64,000 bases of DNA from Candidatus Poribacteria bacterium. Its GTDB lineage: Bacteria; Poribacteria; WGA-4E; WGA-3G. Positions 1-8,491 of this stretch are shown piece by piece; within the stretch, counting starts at the first letter, position 1; the number at the start of each line of letters is the position of its first letter. The notes beneath the pieces are model-generated. The model was not told the DNA's origin, did not search any database, and saw only the letters and a program-made list of their open reading frames with translations. A program made the translations under genes and the position numbers. The stretch covers positions 1-64,000 of the forward strand of contig JAJDUH010000027.1 in assembly GCA_022826805.1 (NCBI GenBank), given 5' to 3'.

Positions 1-1
1 T

Positions 2-133
2 TTGGTTTGGACTCATCTCATGCGTAGTGCCTATCAAAAAGGTCAAACGCTTTATCAAGTCAAGCATGGATTGATTTCTGAATATCTATGTCAACAACTC
101 AAATCTCCTGCTATAAAAACCGATTTTGCGTAA
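2..133 (+). CDS. C-terminal fragment of a putative transposase (partial)
   Basis: An open frame enters from the left edge and ends at the TAA at 131-133, giving 43 residues rich in basic and aromatic positions. The stop codon lies inside a sequence (124-139, TTTTGCGTAAGTCCTA) whose core matches the terminal inverted repeats of the small element at 19226-19346. A gene ending inside a terminal inverted repeat is the usual layout of an insertion sequence. The transposase identity is therefore inferred from position, not from a recognised catalytic motif, because the DDE region lies outside the window. The IS family cannot be named from this piece. Confidence 0.45.
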   Translation: MVWTHLMRSAYQKGQTLYQVKHGLISEYLCQQLKSPAIKTDFA

Positions 134-139
134 GTCCTA
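124..139. repeat. Right terminal inverted repeat of the left-edge insertion sequence
   Basis: TTTTGCGTAAGTCCTA shares GCGTAAGTCCTA with the right end of the MITE-like element at 19226-19346. It is the reverse complement of that element's left end. It marks the outer end of a mobile element whose body lies mostly to the left of the window. Confidence 0.55.
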
Positions 140-217
140 AAAGTGTCTCTTAACTGACGACTGATAACTGAAAACCAACAACCCAAAAAAACCGACAACC
201 CATAAAGGAGCCAAACT

Positions 218-1801
218 ATGAATGAAAACGAAAGTAAGCCAAAAGTCAGTCTCGGCCTGCTTTACGGCATTGTGATCGCAATTGTTGCGGGTGCAATCAT
301 TGGCGGATTCGCACCAGACTTTGCAATCCACACAACAATACTCGGTGAAGTATTCTTAAACCTACTGAAAATGATAGTCGTTCCACTTGTTATCTTGTCT
401 ATGATAGTCGGGATAACAAATTTAGGTGATATTCGCAACATCGGTTCTATCGGTGGGCGGACAGTCCTATACTACATGGCAACAACTGCCATTTCCGTTC
501 TCATCGGGATAATTCTCGTTAATATCATTTTGCCAGGGAAGGGACTATCGCAAGGTGAAGAACGACCTGATCTGAGTTACACACTCTCTGGTACTGAGAT
601 GCTCACGCTTGAGTTGAGCGGAGAATTCAATCGGACCTATAACAATAAATATGTTGTTACCCTCACCGACCAGGACATCCGAGGTGAAGTTGAATCAATT
701 TCGGGAACAACCGTCACAGTGAAGTCGTGGCAACCCTTCAGGGATGCACGCTACGTCACCACAGATGATGGGGAACGTTTGTTATTTTCTGATGGTCGCC
801 TCGTCCGGATAGAACCTCAGAATACGGGCGAAGGCATCGATATCAGTTTGCCCATCGCCACAAGAATGTCCGACAAAACAGAACGAACCATGAGCAACAC
901 GCTCAAAGAGGTATTCCTCGGCAATGAAGCGACCGGCAAAGAAGGGATGATCCCCTCAAACGTCTTCAAGGCAATGGTACATACCGATATTCTGCCCCTC
1001 ATCTTTTTCTCACTTCTCATCGGTGCCGCGTTATCTATGCTTGGTGATATTGGCAAACCTGTTATCTCCGTGATTGCAGGGCTAAATGAGGCGGTGATGA
1101 AACTCGTCCACTGGATAATGTACGTCGCACCGGTCGGTATCTTCGGCTTAATCGCAGGGCGGATTGGTGAGGCGAAGGGGTTCGCAGGTTTCTGGCCCGA
1201 ACTCATTGCAGTTGGCAAATACAGTGCCACGGTTTTATTAGGACTTGGCTTACACGCTGTTGTCATTTTACCATTACTCCTGTTATTCTTGGGGCGCAGG
1301 AATCCAGTCAACTACTTCAAGGGTATGGCAACTGCCTTACTCAACGCCTTTTCAACGGCGAGTTCAAGCGCAACGCTGCCCTTAACGATGGAAGGGGTCG
1401 AGAATCAAAACGGCGTTTCCAGACGCACCTCCAGTTTCGTCCTGCCCTTGGGAGCAACCATCAACATGGACGGTACCGCACTCTATGAGGCAGTCGCTGT
1501 CATGTTTATTGCTCAGGTCTATGCGATTTCTATGGACCCAGCACAGCAGATCGTTGTTGTGCTTACTGCGACCTTGGCAGCTATCGGCGCAGCCGGAATT
1601 CCAGAAGCAGGACTCGTTACGATGGTTATCGTACTCAGAGCCGTTGATCTTCCAGTTGAAGGGATAACGCTCATTCTCTCTATCGACTGGCTGCTCGATC
1701 GATTCCGAACCACAATTAACGTCTGGGGCGACAGCATCGGAGCAGGTGTAATCGAGAGATATGAGTCTGGAGATTCAACCCAAGCAACAGCAACAGTATA
1801 A
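218..1801 (+). CDS. Sodium/proton:dicarboxylate (glutamate) symporter, DAACS family
   Basis: This 527-aa polytopic inner-membrane protein belongs to the dicarboxylate/amino acid:cation symporter family (GltP/GltT/DctA type), which takes up acidic amino acids or C4-dicarboxylates with Na+ or H+. The serine-rich re-entrant loop (SSSATLPLTM) and the substrate/cation-binding NMDGTALYEA motif in TM7 are both present. AAGGAG at 205-210 supports the ATG at 218. The protein is about 100 residues longer than usual. The extra sequence lies roughly between residues 109 and 225, after the third hydrophobic segment; it is hydrophilic and beta-rich in appearance. The exact substrate cannot be read from sequence. 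It is followed by a repeat-filled spacer, so it is probably monocistronic. Confidence 0.9.
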   Translation: MNENESKPKVSLGLLYGIVIAIVAGAIIGGFAPDFAIHTTILGEVFLNLLKMIVVPLVILSMIVGITNLGDIRNIGSIGGRTVLYYMATTAISVLIGIILVNIILPGKGLSQGEERPDLSYTLSGTEMLTLELSGEFNRTYNNKYVVTLTDQDIRGEVESISGTTVTVKSWQPFRDARYVTTDDGERLLFSDGRLVRIEPQNTGEGIDISLPIATRMSDKTERTMSNTLKEVFLGNEATGKEGMIPSNVFKAMVHTDILPLIFFSLLIGAALSMLGDIGKPVISVIAGLNEAVMKLVHWIMYVAPVGIFGLIAGRIGEAKGFAGFWPELIAVGKYSATVLLGLGLHAVVILPLLLLFLGRRNPVNYFKGMATALLNAFSTASSSATLPLTMEGVENQNGVSRRTSSFVLPLGATINMDGTALYEAVAVMFIAQVYAISMDPAQQIVVVLTATLAAIGAAGIPEAGLVTMVIVLRAVDLPVEGITLILSIDWLLDRFRTTINVWGDSIGAGVIERYESGDSTQATATV

Positions 1802-1880
1802 CAACTATCGGTCAGGCAATGAATAGTTTCTCTACTACAAACGGTGCTGTTCGTAGTAGTGCGATTTTGTGGCGTACTCA

Positions 1881-2068
1881 CCCTCGGTAATGCCCTCACG
1901 GGCATTATACCGTTGATTCGCATGAATACCCGGTGAATGCCATAAGGCATTCATACCGTTGATTCGCATGAATACCCGGTGAATGCCATAAGGCATTCAT
2001 ACCGTTGATTCTGATTCATGCGACGTGCATTATCGCACGCACCGCTGGCGAAGTTTCCCAACTTCGCC
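1881..2068. repeat. Cluster of modular hairpin repeats (three family A modules, one degenerate, one family F)
   Basis: This 309-bp spacer (1802-2110) has no gene. It holds perfect hairpins at 1888-1907 (TAATGCCC, loop TCAC, GGGCATTA), 1934-1953 and 1980-1999 (both TGAATGCC, loop ATAA, GGCATTCA). All three are followed by TACCGTTGATTC, and the last two are preceded by ATACCCGG. A weaker hairpin (CGTGC/GCACG) follows at 2024-2039. At 2047-2068 is GGCGAAGTT, loop TCCC, AACTTCGCC, which on the minus strand reads as a GTAGG-type (family F) repeat. At 2070-2105 there is a degenerate ACTGATAACTGA-type tract, also seen near 145-180, 27530-27565 and 41990-42030. Confidence 0.85.
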
Positions 2069-2110
2069 TACTGACAACCGATGACTAATAACTGATAACT
2101 AATCAGAAAT

Positions 2111-4354
2111 ATGAAATCCCAAGACGATGTGAACTCACAACAACCAGCAGTCTTTTCGGCAACTATTCTCGCAATTATCAGTGTCGTACTCACCGCAGGG
2201 TGGATAGCTTTCGCTTACTACAAAAGCAACGCCAGCGATAGCAATCGAATACTGTTATTACACCCTGTAGTACCTATACTGCTTATTGTGCTCCTCACAC
2301 GAATCTATCGTTGGATCGACATAAAAAGCATTGTCATCTTAGAGATCTTGGCGATAGGTGTATGGCTTTTTGTTCGCCTGTTAGGTGCGTTGACCCCTTT
2401 CATTGTGGGGTTCTGTTTCGCTTATGTTTTCAGATTTCTCTGGAACGCGCTCCCCTTCAAAAGGGAGTATCAACGCGCTATCGCTACTGTATTAATTCTA
2501 ATTGTCTGTGGCGCCGTGGTCTTCTACACTGGTAAGCAGGTCAGTCAGCAAGCCAGGCAAATGGGTGGCGGATTGATGAAGTTTTATCATGAAACCGTTC
2601 TGCCTTATGTCAATGGCGAAACCTTTAACGCAATCGCTATCGGTGTGAATCCTCTAACTGTTGGAGACACAATCGCGACCTCCAATACCGCAGAGAAACA
2701 ATCAACAGAAACCCTTTATATCGCCACGAACCACGGCGTTTACAAAATTCAAGCCGATGTAGGAGGCACACGCGCTCGCGTCGGTATTACCAATGGCCCA
2801 CTCTTGGGCAAACAAATACAAACGCTTGCGACGAGTAGAAACGTTATCTACGCTGGCACTCAAAAAGGATTGTACAGATACTATAAGGTCCTGCCCCGCA
2901 GGGGTGTCGAGATGGTCACTGCCGATGGGAGTGTTCGGAGAATCCAGTCGCAAGTCTGGCACAAAGTAGAAGGGACCCCCTTTGATACCACATCCGTTCA
3001 AGCCGTTAATACGCCACACTGGAACAGTGCTTGGATCTACGTCGGAACGCAAACAGGACTTTACACGAGCAAAGATGCTGGTCGAACGTGGAATGAGGTT
3101 TCGCCTGCTATTTACGGTGAAAAATCTATTGTTAGTATCACTTCCATTGAGGATGTCAACGGCAATAGAATAACTTATGTCGCCAGTACAACGCCAGTTG
3201 ACTCGACACCTCTGGAGCCTATAACAACGGCAGTACATTGGTATCTCGAAGGTGCTTCTCTCGGATGGGACCCGCTTCCCCCGGTAACGCAGCCGGTTTA
3301 CGCACTCACAGGTGGACAAGCAGCCGATCAAGATACGGTGGATAACTCACAAGTTTCTGATATTGAACTATACGCCGGAACCCCTGAAGGGCTTTATGCA
3401 TGGAATCGTCTTGACAGTTGGCAGAAAGCAGAAGTGCCAACAGAAATTACACTATTAGCGAATGCGCCTTCAGGACTATACGCCGGGGATCACACCCTCA
3501 TTCGACATCGTATCAAACCAGCATCTGGATGGAGACCTTTTGCTATAAATAAGATGGGTATTACCCACAAGTATAGGGATGAGCCGATTGTTAAGCAGAT
3601 CCAGGCATATCTTACCGATCGGATACCCGCAATTGCTCAGACCGGTGGGGAAGCCGTCAGATGGGTGTCAGGATTCGTTGGATCTATCGCTTTTGGGTTC
3701 GGAGGGTTCTTGGTAACACTACTGCTTTCGTTTGTTGTGTTTGTCTATGCAAATCAATCGTTTGACAACTACTTCCGCAATGTTATCTCGCTGCTTCCCG
3801 AGCATCGTCGGGATGCAGTCAAAAGTTATCTGCGCGAAATTGATAAAAATCTCCAACAGTTCCTGAAAGGACAAGTCACGGTTATCGCTATTATTTCAGC
3901 AATTTCCTGTATTGCCTATAGCATCATTGGCGTGCCTTTCGCGCTGGTTGTAGGTTTACTCGCCGGCATCTGTAATGCTATACCGACCTTTGGTCCCTTC
4001 ATTGGTGGGGCTTTCGCCTTGCTAGCGATGCTGATGGGATTGGCAGCTGGGGATTTCGAAATCGTCGATTTCCTTGTGCGTTCCGCAATTGTGGTAGCTG
4101 TTGCACTGGGGGTCCAAGGGCTCGACAATTCGCTCGTTTCGCCTAAGATCATGAGTGATGCTGTTGATGTAGATCCCTTGCTTATTATGTTCGGGGTCAT
4201 CGTCGGGGCAACTGTACTGGGTTTTTGGGGTGTATTGCTTGCAATTCCTATTATTGTTGTGATAAAATCCATTGTCGCCGTTTCGCGGACGTTAGCGACG
4301 GATCAACACGTGGAAAACACATCCGCAAACACAAATGCACTGGAGGATAACTAA
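2111..4354 (+). CDS. AI-2E/PerM-family permease with an inserted beta-propeller-like domain
   Basis: The N-terminal part (to about residue 175) and the C-terminal part (about 500-735) make up an AI-2E transporter family (PerM/YdiK-like) membrane protein. The characteristic C-terminal helices include AICNAIPTFGPFIGG-type and VSPKIM motifs. Family members are usually about 350 aa; this one is 747. Residues about 195-475 form a soluble insertion with repeats of the type YxGTxxGLY (near TLYIATNHGVY, VIYAGTQKGLYRY, WIYVGTQTGLYTSKDAGRTW, ELYAGTPEGLYAW). These resemble BNR/sortilin or YCF48-type propeller blades. Substrate is unknown. Its TAA overlaps the ATG of der (TAATG at 4352-4356), which implies translational coupling. 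No strong ribosome binding site precedes the ATG. Confidence 0.85.
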   Translation: MKSQDDVNSQQPAVFSATILAIISVVLTAGWIAFAYYKSNASDSNRILLLHPVVPILLIVLLTRIYRWIDIKSIVILEILAIGVWLFVRLLGALTPFIVGFCFAYVFRFLWNALPFKREYQRAIATVLILIVCGAVVFYTGKQVSQQARQMGGGLMKFYHETVLPYVNGETFNAIAIGVNPLTVGDTIATSNTAEKQSTETLYIATNHGVYKIQADVGGTRARVGITNGPLLGKQIQTLATSRNVIYAGTQKGLYRYYKVLPRRGVEMVTADGSVRRIQSQVWHKVEGTPFDTTSVQAVNTPHWNSAWIYVGTQTGLYTSKDAGRTWNEVSPAIYGEKSIVSITSIEDVNGNRITYVASTTPVDSTPLEPITTAVHWYLEGASLGWDPLPPVTQPVYALTGGQAADQDTVDNSQVSDIELYAGTPEGLYAWNRLDSWQKAEVPTEITLLANAPSGLYAGDHTLIRHRIKPASGWRPFAINKMGITHKYRDEPIVKQIQAYLTDRIPAIAQTGGEAVRWVSGFVGSIAFGFGGFLVTLLLSFVVFVYANQSFDNYFRNVISLLPEHRRDAVKSYLREIDKNLQQFLKGQVTVIAIISAISCIAYSIIGVPFALVVGLLAGICNAIPTFGPFIGGAFALLAMLMGLAAGDFEIVDFLVRSAIVVAVALGVQGLDNSLVSPKIMSDAVDVDPLLIMFGVIVGATVLGFWGVLLAIPIIVVIKSIVAVSRTLATDQHVENTSANTNALEDN

Positions 4355-5778
4355 TGGAAACTGGACGGCCTATTGTCGCGATTGTCGGCAGACCGAATGT
4401 CGGAAAGTCATCGCTTTTCAATCGGATCACCGCGTCTGCCCCCGTACGTCCACAACAGATACCTCCTGATTTTGAAGGAAATGGTGATAAAACGCCACAG
4501 CGCGACAGACCGCGGCGCACCAAAAAATCACGGGCTTCACGTAAAGTTGCTGTTGTCCACGATGTACCCGGCGTGACGCGCGATAGGAACTACGCAGACG
4601 TTGAATGGAATAGCTGCCCCTTCACCATCGTTGATACGGGCGGCTTAGACATCGACCCGGATGACCGGCTTATTGATAACGTCCAATCGCAAGTGGATGC
4701 TGCCTTGGCTGAAGCCAGGATCGTCTTGTTCGTCGTTGATGCACGAACCGGGGTTATGCCACACGATTTGATTGTCGCTGATAAACTCAGAGCTGCCGGC
4801 AAACCCATCTTCCTCGTCGTCAACAAGGTAGATAGCGAACGGTTTCGCAATGAAGCGGCAGAGTTTTATTCCCTCGGATTCTCAGAACCGATGTGGACAT
4901 CGTGTGTCCAGAACGACGGAATTCGAGAACTTCTTGACCAAGTAGTGGATGTTCTGCCGGATACCGACGAAACACCCGATAACGCATCTACGACAATGAA
5001 AATGGCAATTGTGGGCAGACCGAATGTCGGAAAATCCTCGCTTATCAACAACCTGTTGGGTGAAGAACGGATGATCGTCGACGACCGACCTGGAACGACG
5101 CGCGACGCTGTAAATATACGCATCGTTCACGATAACATCCCGTTTGAGGTGGTTGACACTGCAGGAATGCGGCGTAAATCGGTTATTAATGACGAACTCG
5201 AATCGGTCACTGTCCAGCGAGCTATCCACAGTATCCGCCAAAGCGATATTGCTGTCCTTGTCCTTGATGTAACCAAAGAAATCGCACAACAAGATAAAGC
5301 GATCGCTAACTTCATCGAACGACAGGGAAAAGCCTCTGTTTTAGTGTTGAATAAATGGGATCTGATCGAGAAGGATAACACAACGCATCCGGCATTTATG
5401 GATAGGATTGATGCCCAACTTCCACAACTCGATTATGTTCCCCGGGTTTTCGTCTCTGCTGTTACGGGACAACGCGTTACCCATATATTGGAAATTGCTC
5501 TTGAGGTTTATCGCGAGTATTCCACCCGTATCCCGACCCCTGACCTTAACCAGTTACTCCTGGAATTGCGAAACGCACATCCGCCGCCGCGTGTCAAGGG
5601 TGTGCGACCCGCACTCAAATATATCACACAGGTAGAGACGAAACCTCCTACCTTTCTCATATTTGGGCGAAACCTCCATTGGATACGTCCGCCATACGAG
5701 GCATACCTGGTCAACAATATCAGGGAAGAATTCGGATTTAACGGCACGCCAATACGCATTTTTTACCGCCAATCGTAA
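4354..5778 (+). CDS. der: Ribosome-assembly GTPase Der (EngA)
   Basis: Der is a double GTPase needed for 50S ribosomal subunit maturation. Both G domains are visible: the first P-loop GRPNVGKSS at residues 12-20, with PGVTRDR and NKVD; the second P-loop GRPNVGKSS near residue 222, with PGTTRDA, DTAGMRR and NKWD. The C-terminal KH-like domain ends in GTPIRIFYR. At 474 aa it is slightly longer than usual, because about 35 extra residues rich in Arg/Lys/Pro are inserted between the first P-loop and the first PGVTRDR switch motif. It begins on the last base of the upstream permease stop codon, so the two are cotranscribed. Confidence 0.95.
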   Translation: METGRPIVAIVGRPNVGKSSLFNRITASAPVRPQQIPPDFEGNGDKTPQRDRPRRTKKSRASRKVAVVHDVPGVTRDRNYADVEWNSCPFTIVDTGGLDIDPDDRLIDNVQSQVDAALAEARIVLFVVDARTGVMPHDLIVADKLRAAGKPIFLVVNKVDSERFRNEAAEFYSLGFSEPMWTSCVQNDGIRELLDQVVDVLPDTDETPDNASTTMKMAIVGRPNVGKSSLINNLLGEERMIVDDRPGTTRDAVNIRIVHDNIPFEVVDTAGMRRKSVINDELESVTVQRAIHSIRQSDIAVLVLDVTKEIAQQDKAIANFIERQGKASVLVLNKWDLIEKDNTTHPAFMDRIDAQLPQLDYVPRVFVSAVTGQRVTHILEIALEVYREYSTRIPTPDLNQLLLELRNAHPPPRVKGVRPALKYITQVETKPPTFLIFGRNLHWIRPPYEAYLVNNIREEFGFNGTPIRIFYRQS

Positions 5779-5789
5779 GGAGAGAAGCC

Positions 5790-6764
5790 TTGGCAAAATT
5801 CAAAGTTTTTATTACACGTCCTGTTCGAGAAGAAATCCGAGCTAAGATAGCCGAAGAATGTGAAGTGGATATGTGGCATACGAGCGCGATCCTACCACCT
5901 ATTGCTGAAAGGATTTCACCCCTTGACGGCCTTATGACCTATGGACACGAACTCGTCACGCCGGAAATGATCGCTACCTCTCCCAATCTCAAGGTCATCT
6001 CCGTCGTTGGGGTCGGCTATGATCACGTCCACGTTGAGACTTGTAGGGAAAGAGGGATTGCAGTCGGGCATACACCCGGTGTCCTGAGCGATACCACCGC
6101 AGATATGACGATGGCACTTCTGCTCGCCGCATCGCGAAACGTTGTTCCGGCGGATAAACACGTCCAGGCAAAACAGTGGCTCTACTACGATCCGAACATT
6201 CTCTGGGGATACGATGTACATCACGCAACAATCGGCATTGTCGGCATGGGACGTATCGGTTATGCTGTCGCAAAACGCGCTTTAGCTTTTGACATGCGGG
6301 TACTCTATTACAAACGCGAACGCAGACGCGATTGGGAAGAAGAACTTGGCGTCGAATATGCGGACATGGAACAACTCCTTCAAACTTCTGATTTCGTGAC
6401 GCTTCACGTCCCTCTGACAGAAGAGACAACCCACATGATTGGCAAAGCCGAACTTGAATTAATGAAAGACACCGCAATCTTGGTGAATATCGCCAGAGGC
6501 CCCGTTGTCGATCATTACGCATTATACGACGCCCTGAAAGCAGGGCAGATTGCTGGTGCTGCATTTGATGTAACTGAACCAGAACCACTTAACACCGATC
6601 ATCCGCTTCTCGGTTTAGATAATTTTATTGTCGCACCACATCTCGGCAGTGCTACTATCCAAACGCGGATGAAAATGATGACGATGGCAATGGAGAATCT
6701 ACTCGCTGGATTGAAGGGAGAACAGTTGCCTTATGCCGCGCTACAGTCAAGCTTTTCCCCATAA
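5790..6764 (+). CDS. D-isomer specific 2-hydroxyacid dehydrogenase (glyoxylate/hydroxypyruvate reductase type)
   Basis: This 324-aa NAD(P)-dependent dehydrogenase has the Rossmann motif GIVGMGRIG, the ARGPVVD segment with the substrate arginine, the DVTEPEPL segment and the catalytic His in APHLGS. Substrate could be glycerate/hydroxypyruvate, glyoxylate or phosphoglycerate; the family does not decide this. The start is TTG at 5790, chosen because AAGGAGAG (5777-5784) is ideally placed and overlaps the stop of der, so the gene is probably read from the same transcript. Confidence 0.88.
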   Translation: MAKFKVFITRPVREEIRAKIAEECEVDMWHTSAILPPIAERISPLDGLMTYGHELVTPEMIATSPNLKVISVVGVGYDHVHVETCRERGIAVGHTPGVLSDTTADMTMALLLAASRNVVPADKHVQAKQWLYYDPNILWGYDVHHATIGIVGMGRIGYAVAKRALAFDMRVLYYKRERRRDWEEELGVEYADMEQLLQTSDFVTLHVPLTEETTHMIGKAELELMKDTAILVNIARGPVVDHYALYDALKAGQIAGAAFDVTEPEPLNTDHPLLGLDNFIVAPHLGSATIQTRMKMMTMAMENLLAGLKGEQLPYAALQSSFSP

Positions 6765-6838
6765 GCGGCATCATCTCCAAATCACAGTTTCTAAAGGCGG
6801 CGTTTATCCATACACAATTATCCGCTAAGGGAGAGAAA

Positions 6839-8164
6839 ATGCTACTTGAAAAATTATTTCAGTTGAAAGAATCTGGCACCACAGTGAGGCGCGAACTGGT
6901 TGCGGGACTCACGAATTTTATGACAATTTCATATATAATCTTCGTTCAACCCTCGCTCCTTTCAATTGCCGGTATGGATTATGGTGCCGTCATGGTTGCG
7001 ACCTGCATATCCAGTGCAATCGCAACATTTTTCATGGCGTTTCTAACCAATTATCCAGTCGTATTAGCACCCGGTATGGGACTTAACGCCTATTTTATTT
7101 TCGATGTTTGCCAAGGTCTAAACTTACCGTGGCAAGAGGCATTGGGCATCGTTTTCATTGCTGGCATGTTGTTCTTTATACTCTCGTTCGTCGGCATCCG
7201 TGAAGCCGTTATGAATGCCATCCCGCCTTCGCTCCAGAATGCTATCGCTATCGGAATTGGACTCTTCATCGCCTTCATCGGTTTGCAGTGGAGCGGAATA
7301 ATTATAAGGCATTCCGCCACTTATGTAACCCGGGGCGATCTTCTATCAACGCCTGTATTGCTCTCCCTTTTTGGGATCGCTGTAACACTTACACTCATGG
7401 TGCGCAAGGTCCGAGGTGCGATTCTCATCGGTATTTTGGTCGCAGCTGTTGCTGACCTCATTTTTGGGATCGCCAAGTATGACGGAATTGCCGCGCTCCC
7501 GCCTTCCATCGCACCCACCTTCTTTAAACTGCAATTCCCGAATATTTTCGACAAATTGGAACTGATTTCCGTGATTTTTGTCTTTTTTGCTATTGACATG
7601 TTCGATAGCATCGGCACGCTCACGGCTATTGGTTACAGAGCAGAATTAATGGAAGAGGGGAAACTCACAAAAGCGAGGGCAGCACTTTTGACGGATGCCG
7701 GAAGCACTGTTGGAGGCGCGCTCCTCGGCACCTCAACCGTTACGTGCTACATCGAAAGCACAACAGGTATCGCCGAAGGCGGACGGACAGGGCTCACTGC
7801 TGTCGTTACAGGGGCTCTTATGTTGTTATCTCTTGTCCTCTACCCCCTCATTAAAATTGTTGGGGGTGGCTATTTAATTAACCAGACCACACTTTACCCG
7901 ATCATTGCTCCAGCACTCATCGTTGTTGGCGGATTGATGCTCAAAAACGTCAGCCAGATCAATTGGGAGGACATCACAGAATCGATCCCTGCATTCCTTA
8001 CAATAATAATGATGCCACTTTCCTTCAGCATTACAGACGGCATCGGCTTCGGACTCGTCTCGTTAGCGTTTCTCAAGTTAGTCGCGGGGCGTAGAAAAGA
8101 AGTGAATCCCATCATATACTACTTTGCTCTCTTTTTCATCGCATGCTACATCGGGGATCTGTAG
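6839..8164 (+). CDS. NCS2-family (AzgA/PbuG-like) purine permease
   Basis: This 441-aa polytopic protein of the nucleobase:cation symporter-2 AzgA-like subfamily takes up adenine, guanine or hypoxanthine. Family features are the N-terminal RRELVAGLTNFMTISYI segment, APGMGLNAYF in the first re-entrant region, and the TVTCYIESTTGIAEGGRTG segment. A ribosome binding site, AAGGGAGAG, lies just upstream of the ATG. It is separated from the dehydrogenase by 74 bp with no evident terminator. The specific nucleobase cannot be assigned. Confidence 0.9.
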   Translation: MLLEKLFQLKESGTTVRRELVAGLTNFMTISYIIFVQPSLLSIAGMDYGAVMVATCISSAIATFFMAFLTNYPVVLAPGMGLNAYFIFDVCQGLNLPWQEALGIVFIAGMLFFILSFVGIREAVMNAIPPSLQNAIAIGIGLFIAFIGLQWSGIIIRHSATYVTRGDLLSTPVLLSLFGIAVTLTLMVRKVRGAILIGILVAAVADLIFGIAKYDGIAALPPSIAPTFFKLQFPNIFDKLELISVIFVFFAIDMFDSIGTLTAIGYRAELMEEGKLTKARAALLTDAGSTVGGALLGTSTVTCYIESTTGIAEGGRTGLTAVVTGALMLLSLVLYPLIKIVGGGYLINQTTLYPIIAPALIVVGGLMLKNVSQINWEDITESIPAFLTIIMMPLSFSITDGIGFGLVSLAFLKLVAGRRKEVNPIIYYFALFFIACYIGDL

Positions 8165-8218
8165 GTCAGATTTTCTCCTAAACCAGAAAGGTGCAGTTGA
8201 TCCAACGCACTAAATCCT

Positions 8219-8318
8219 TGTAGGAGGGATTTCCAAATTTTGCCCCGGGGAATGCCATTAAGGCATTCATACCGTTGATTCACGCGGCAAAATTTGTCTT
8301 AGTTTTACATTTCCCGAC
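8219..8318. repeat. Nested hairpin repeat: family A module inside family C inside family F
   Basis: Three palindromic repeats are nested. The outer one starts TGTAGGAGGGA (8219 on) and closes TCCCGAC (8312-8318). Inside it, AAATTTTGCC (8235-8244) pairs with GGCAAAATTT (8286-8295), followed by GTCTTAGTTTTACATT. In the loop of that stem sits GAATGCC (8250-8256), loop ATTAA, GGCATTC (8262-8268), with the family A tail ATACCGTTGATTC. The same outer/middle architecture without the inner module is at 27301-27363. Confidence 0.8.
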
Positions 8319-8348
8319 TTTACCAATTTCCTGACCGTACCGTTCCTT

Positions 8349-8425
8349 AGCCCCGGCGGGGCGATATGTGTATAGCAGCATAGACCCCTCCGCATTAGCC
8401 CCAGCGGGGCGACAGGTGTATAGAG
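8349..8425. repeat. Two family B hairpin repeats (GCCCC-AGC-GGGGC type)
   Basis: GCCCC-GGC-GGGGC at 8350-8362 is followed by GATATGTGTATAG. GCCCC-AGC-GGGGC at 8398-8410 is followed by GACAGGTGTATAG. The same stem-plus-tail layout recurs at 48627-48922, including copies with different but still complementary stems. The rest of the 8165-8491 spacer holds the nested repeat (8219-8318) and a degenerate family A hairpin at 8441-8457 (GAATGCC/GGTATTC). Confidence 0.8.
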
Positions 8426-8491
8426 AAAGTTAGATTGCAGGAATGCCTAAGGTATTCTTAACAGAAAAAATGGAAAAAGGAACAATTTTAA

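Noticed and set aside
817..1311. 164-codon minus-strand frame inside the symporter gene
   Set aside because: Antisense shadow of a clearly coding gene with conserved motifs; no independent signal.
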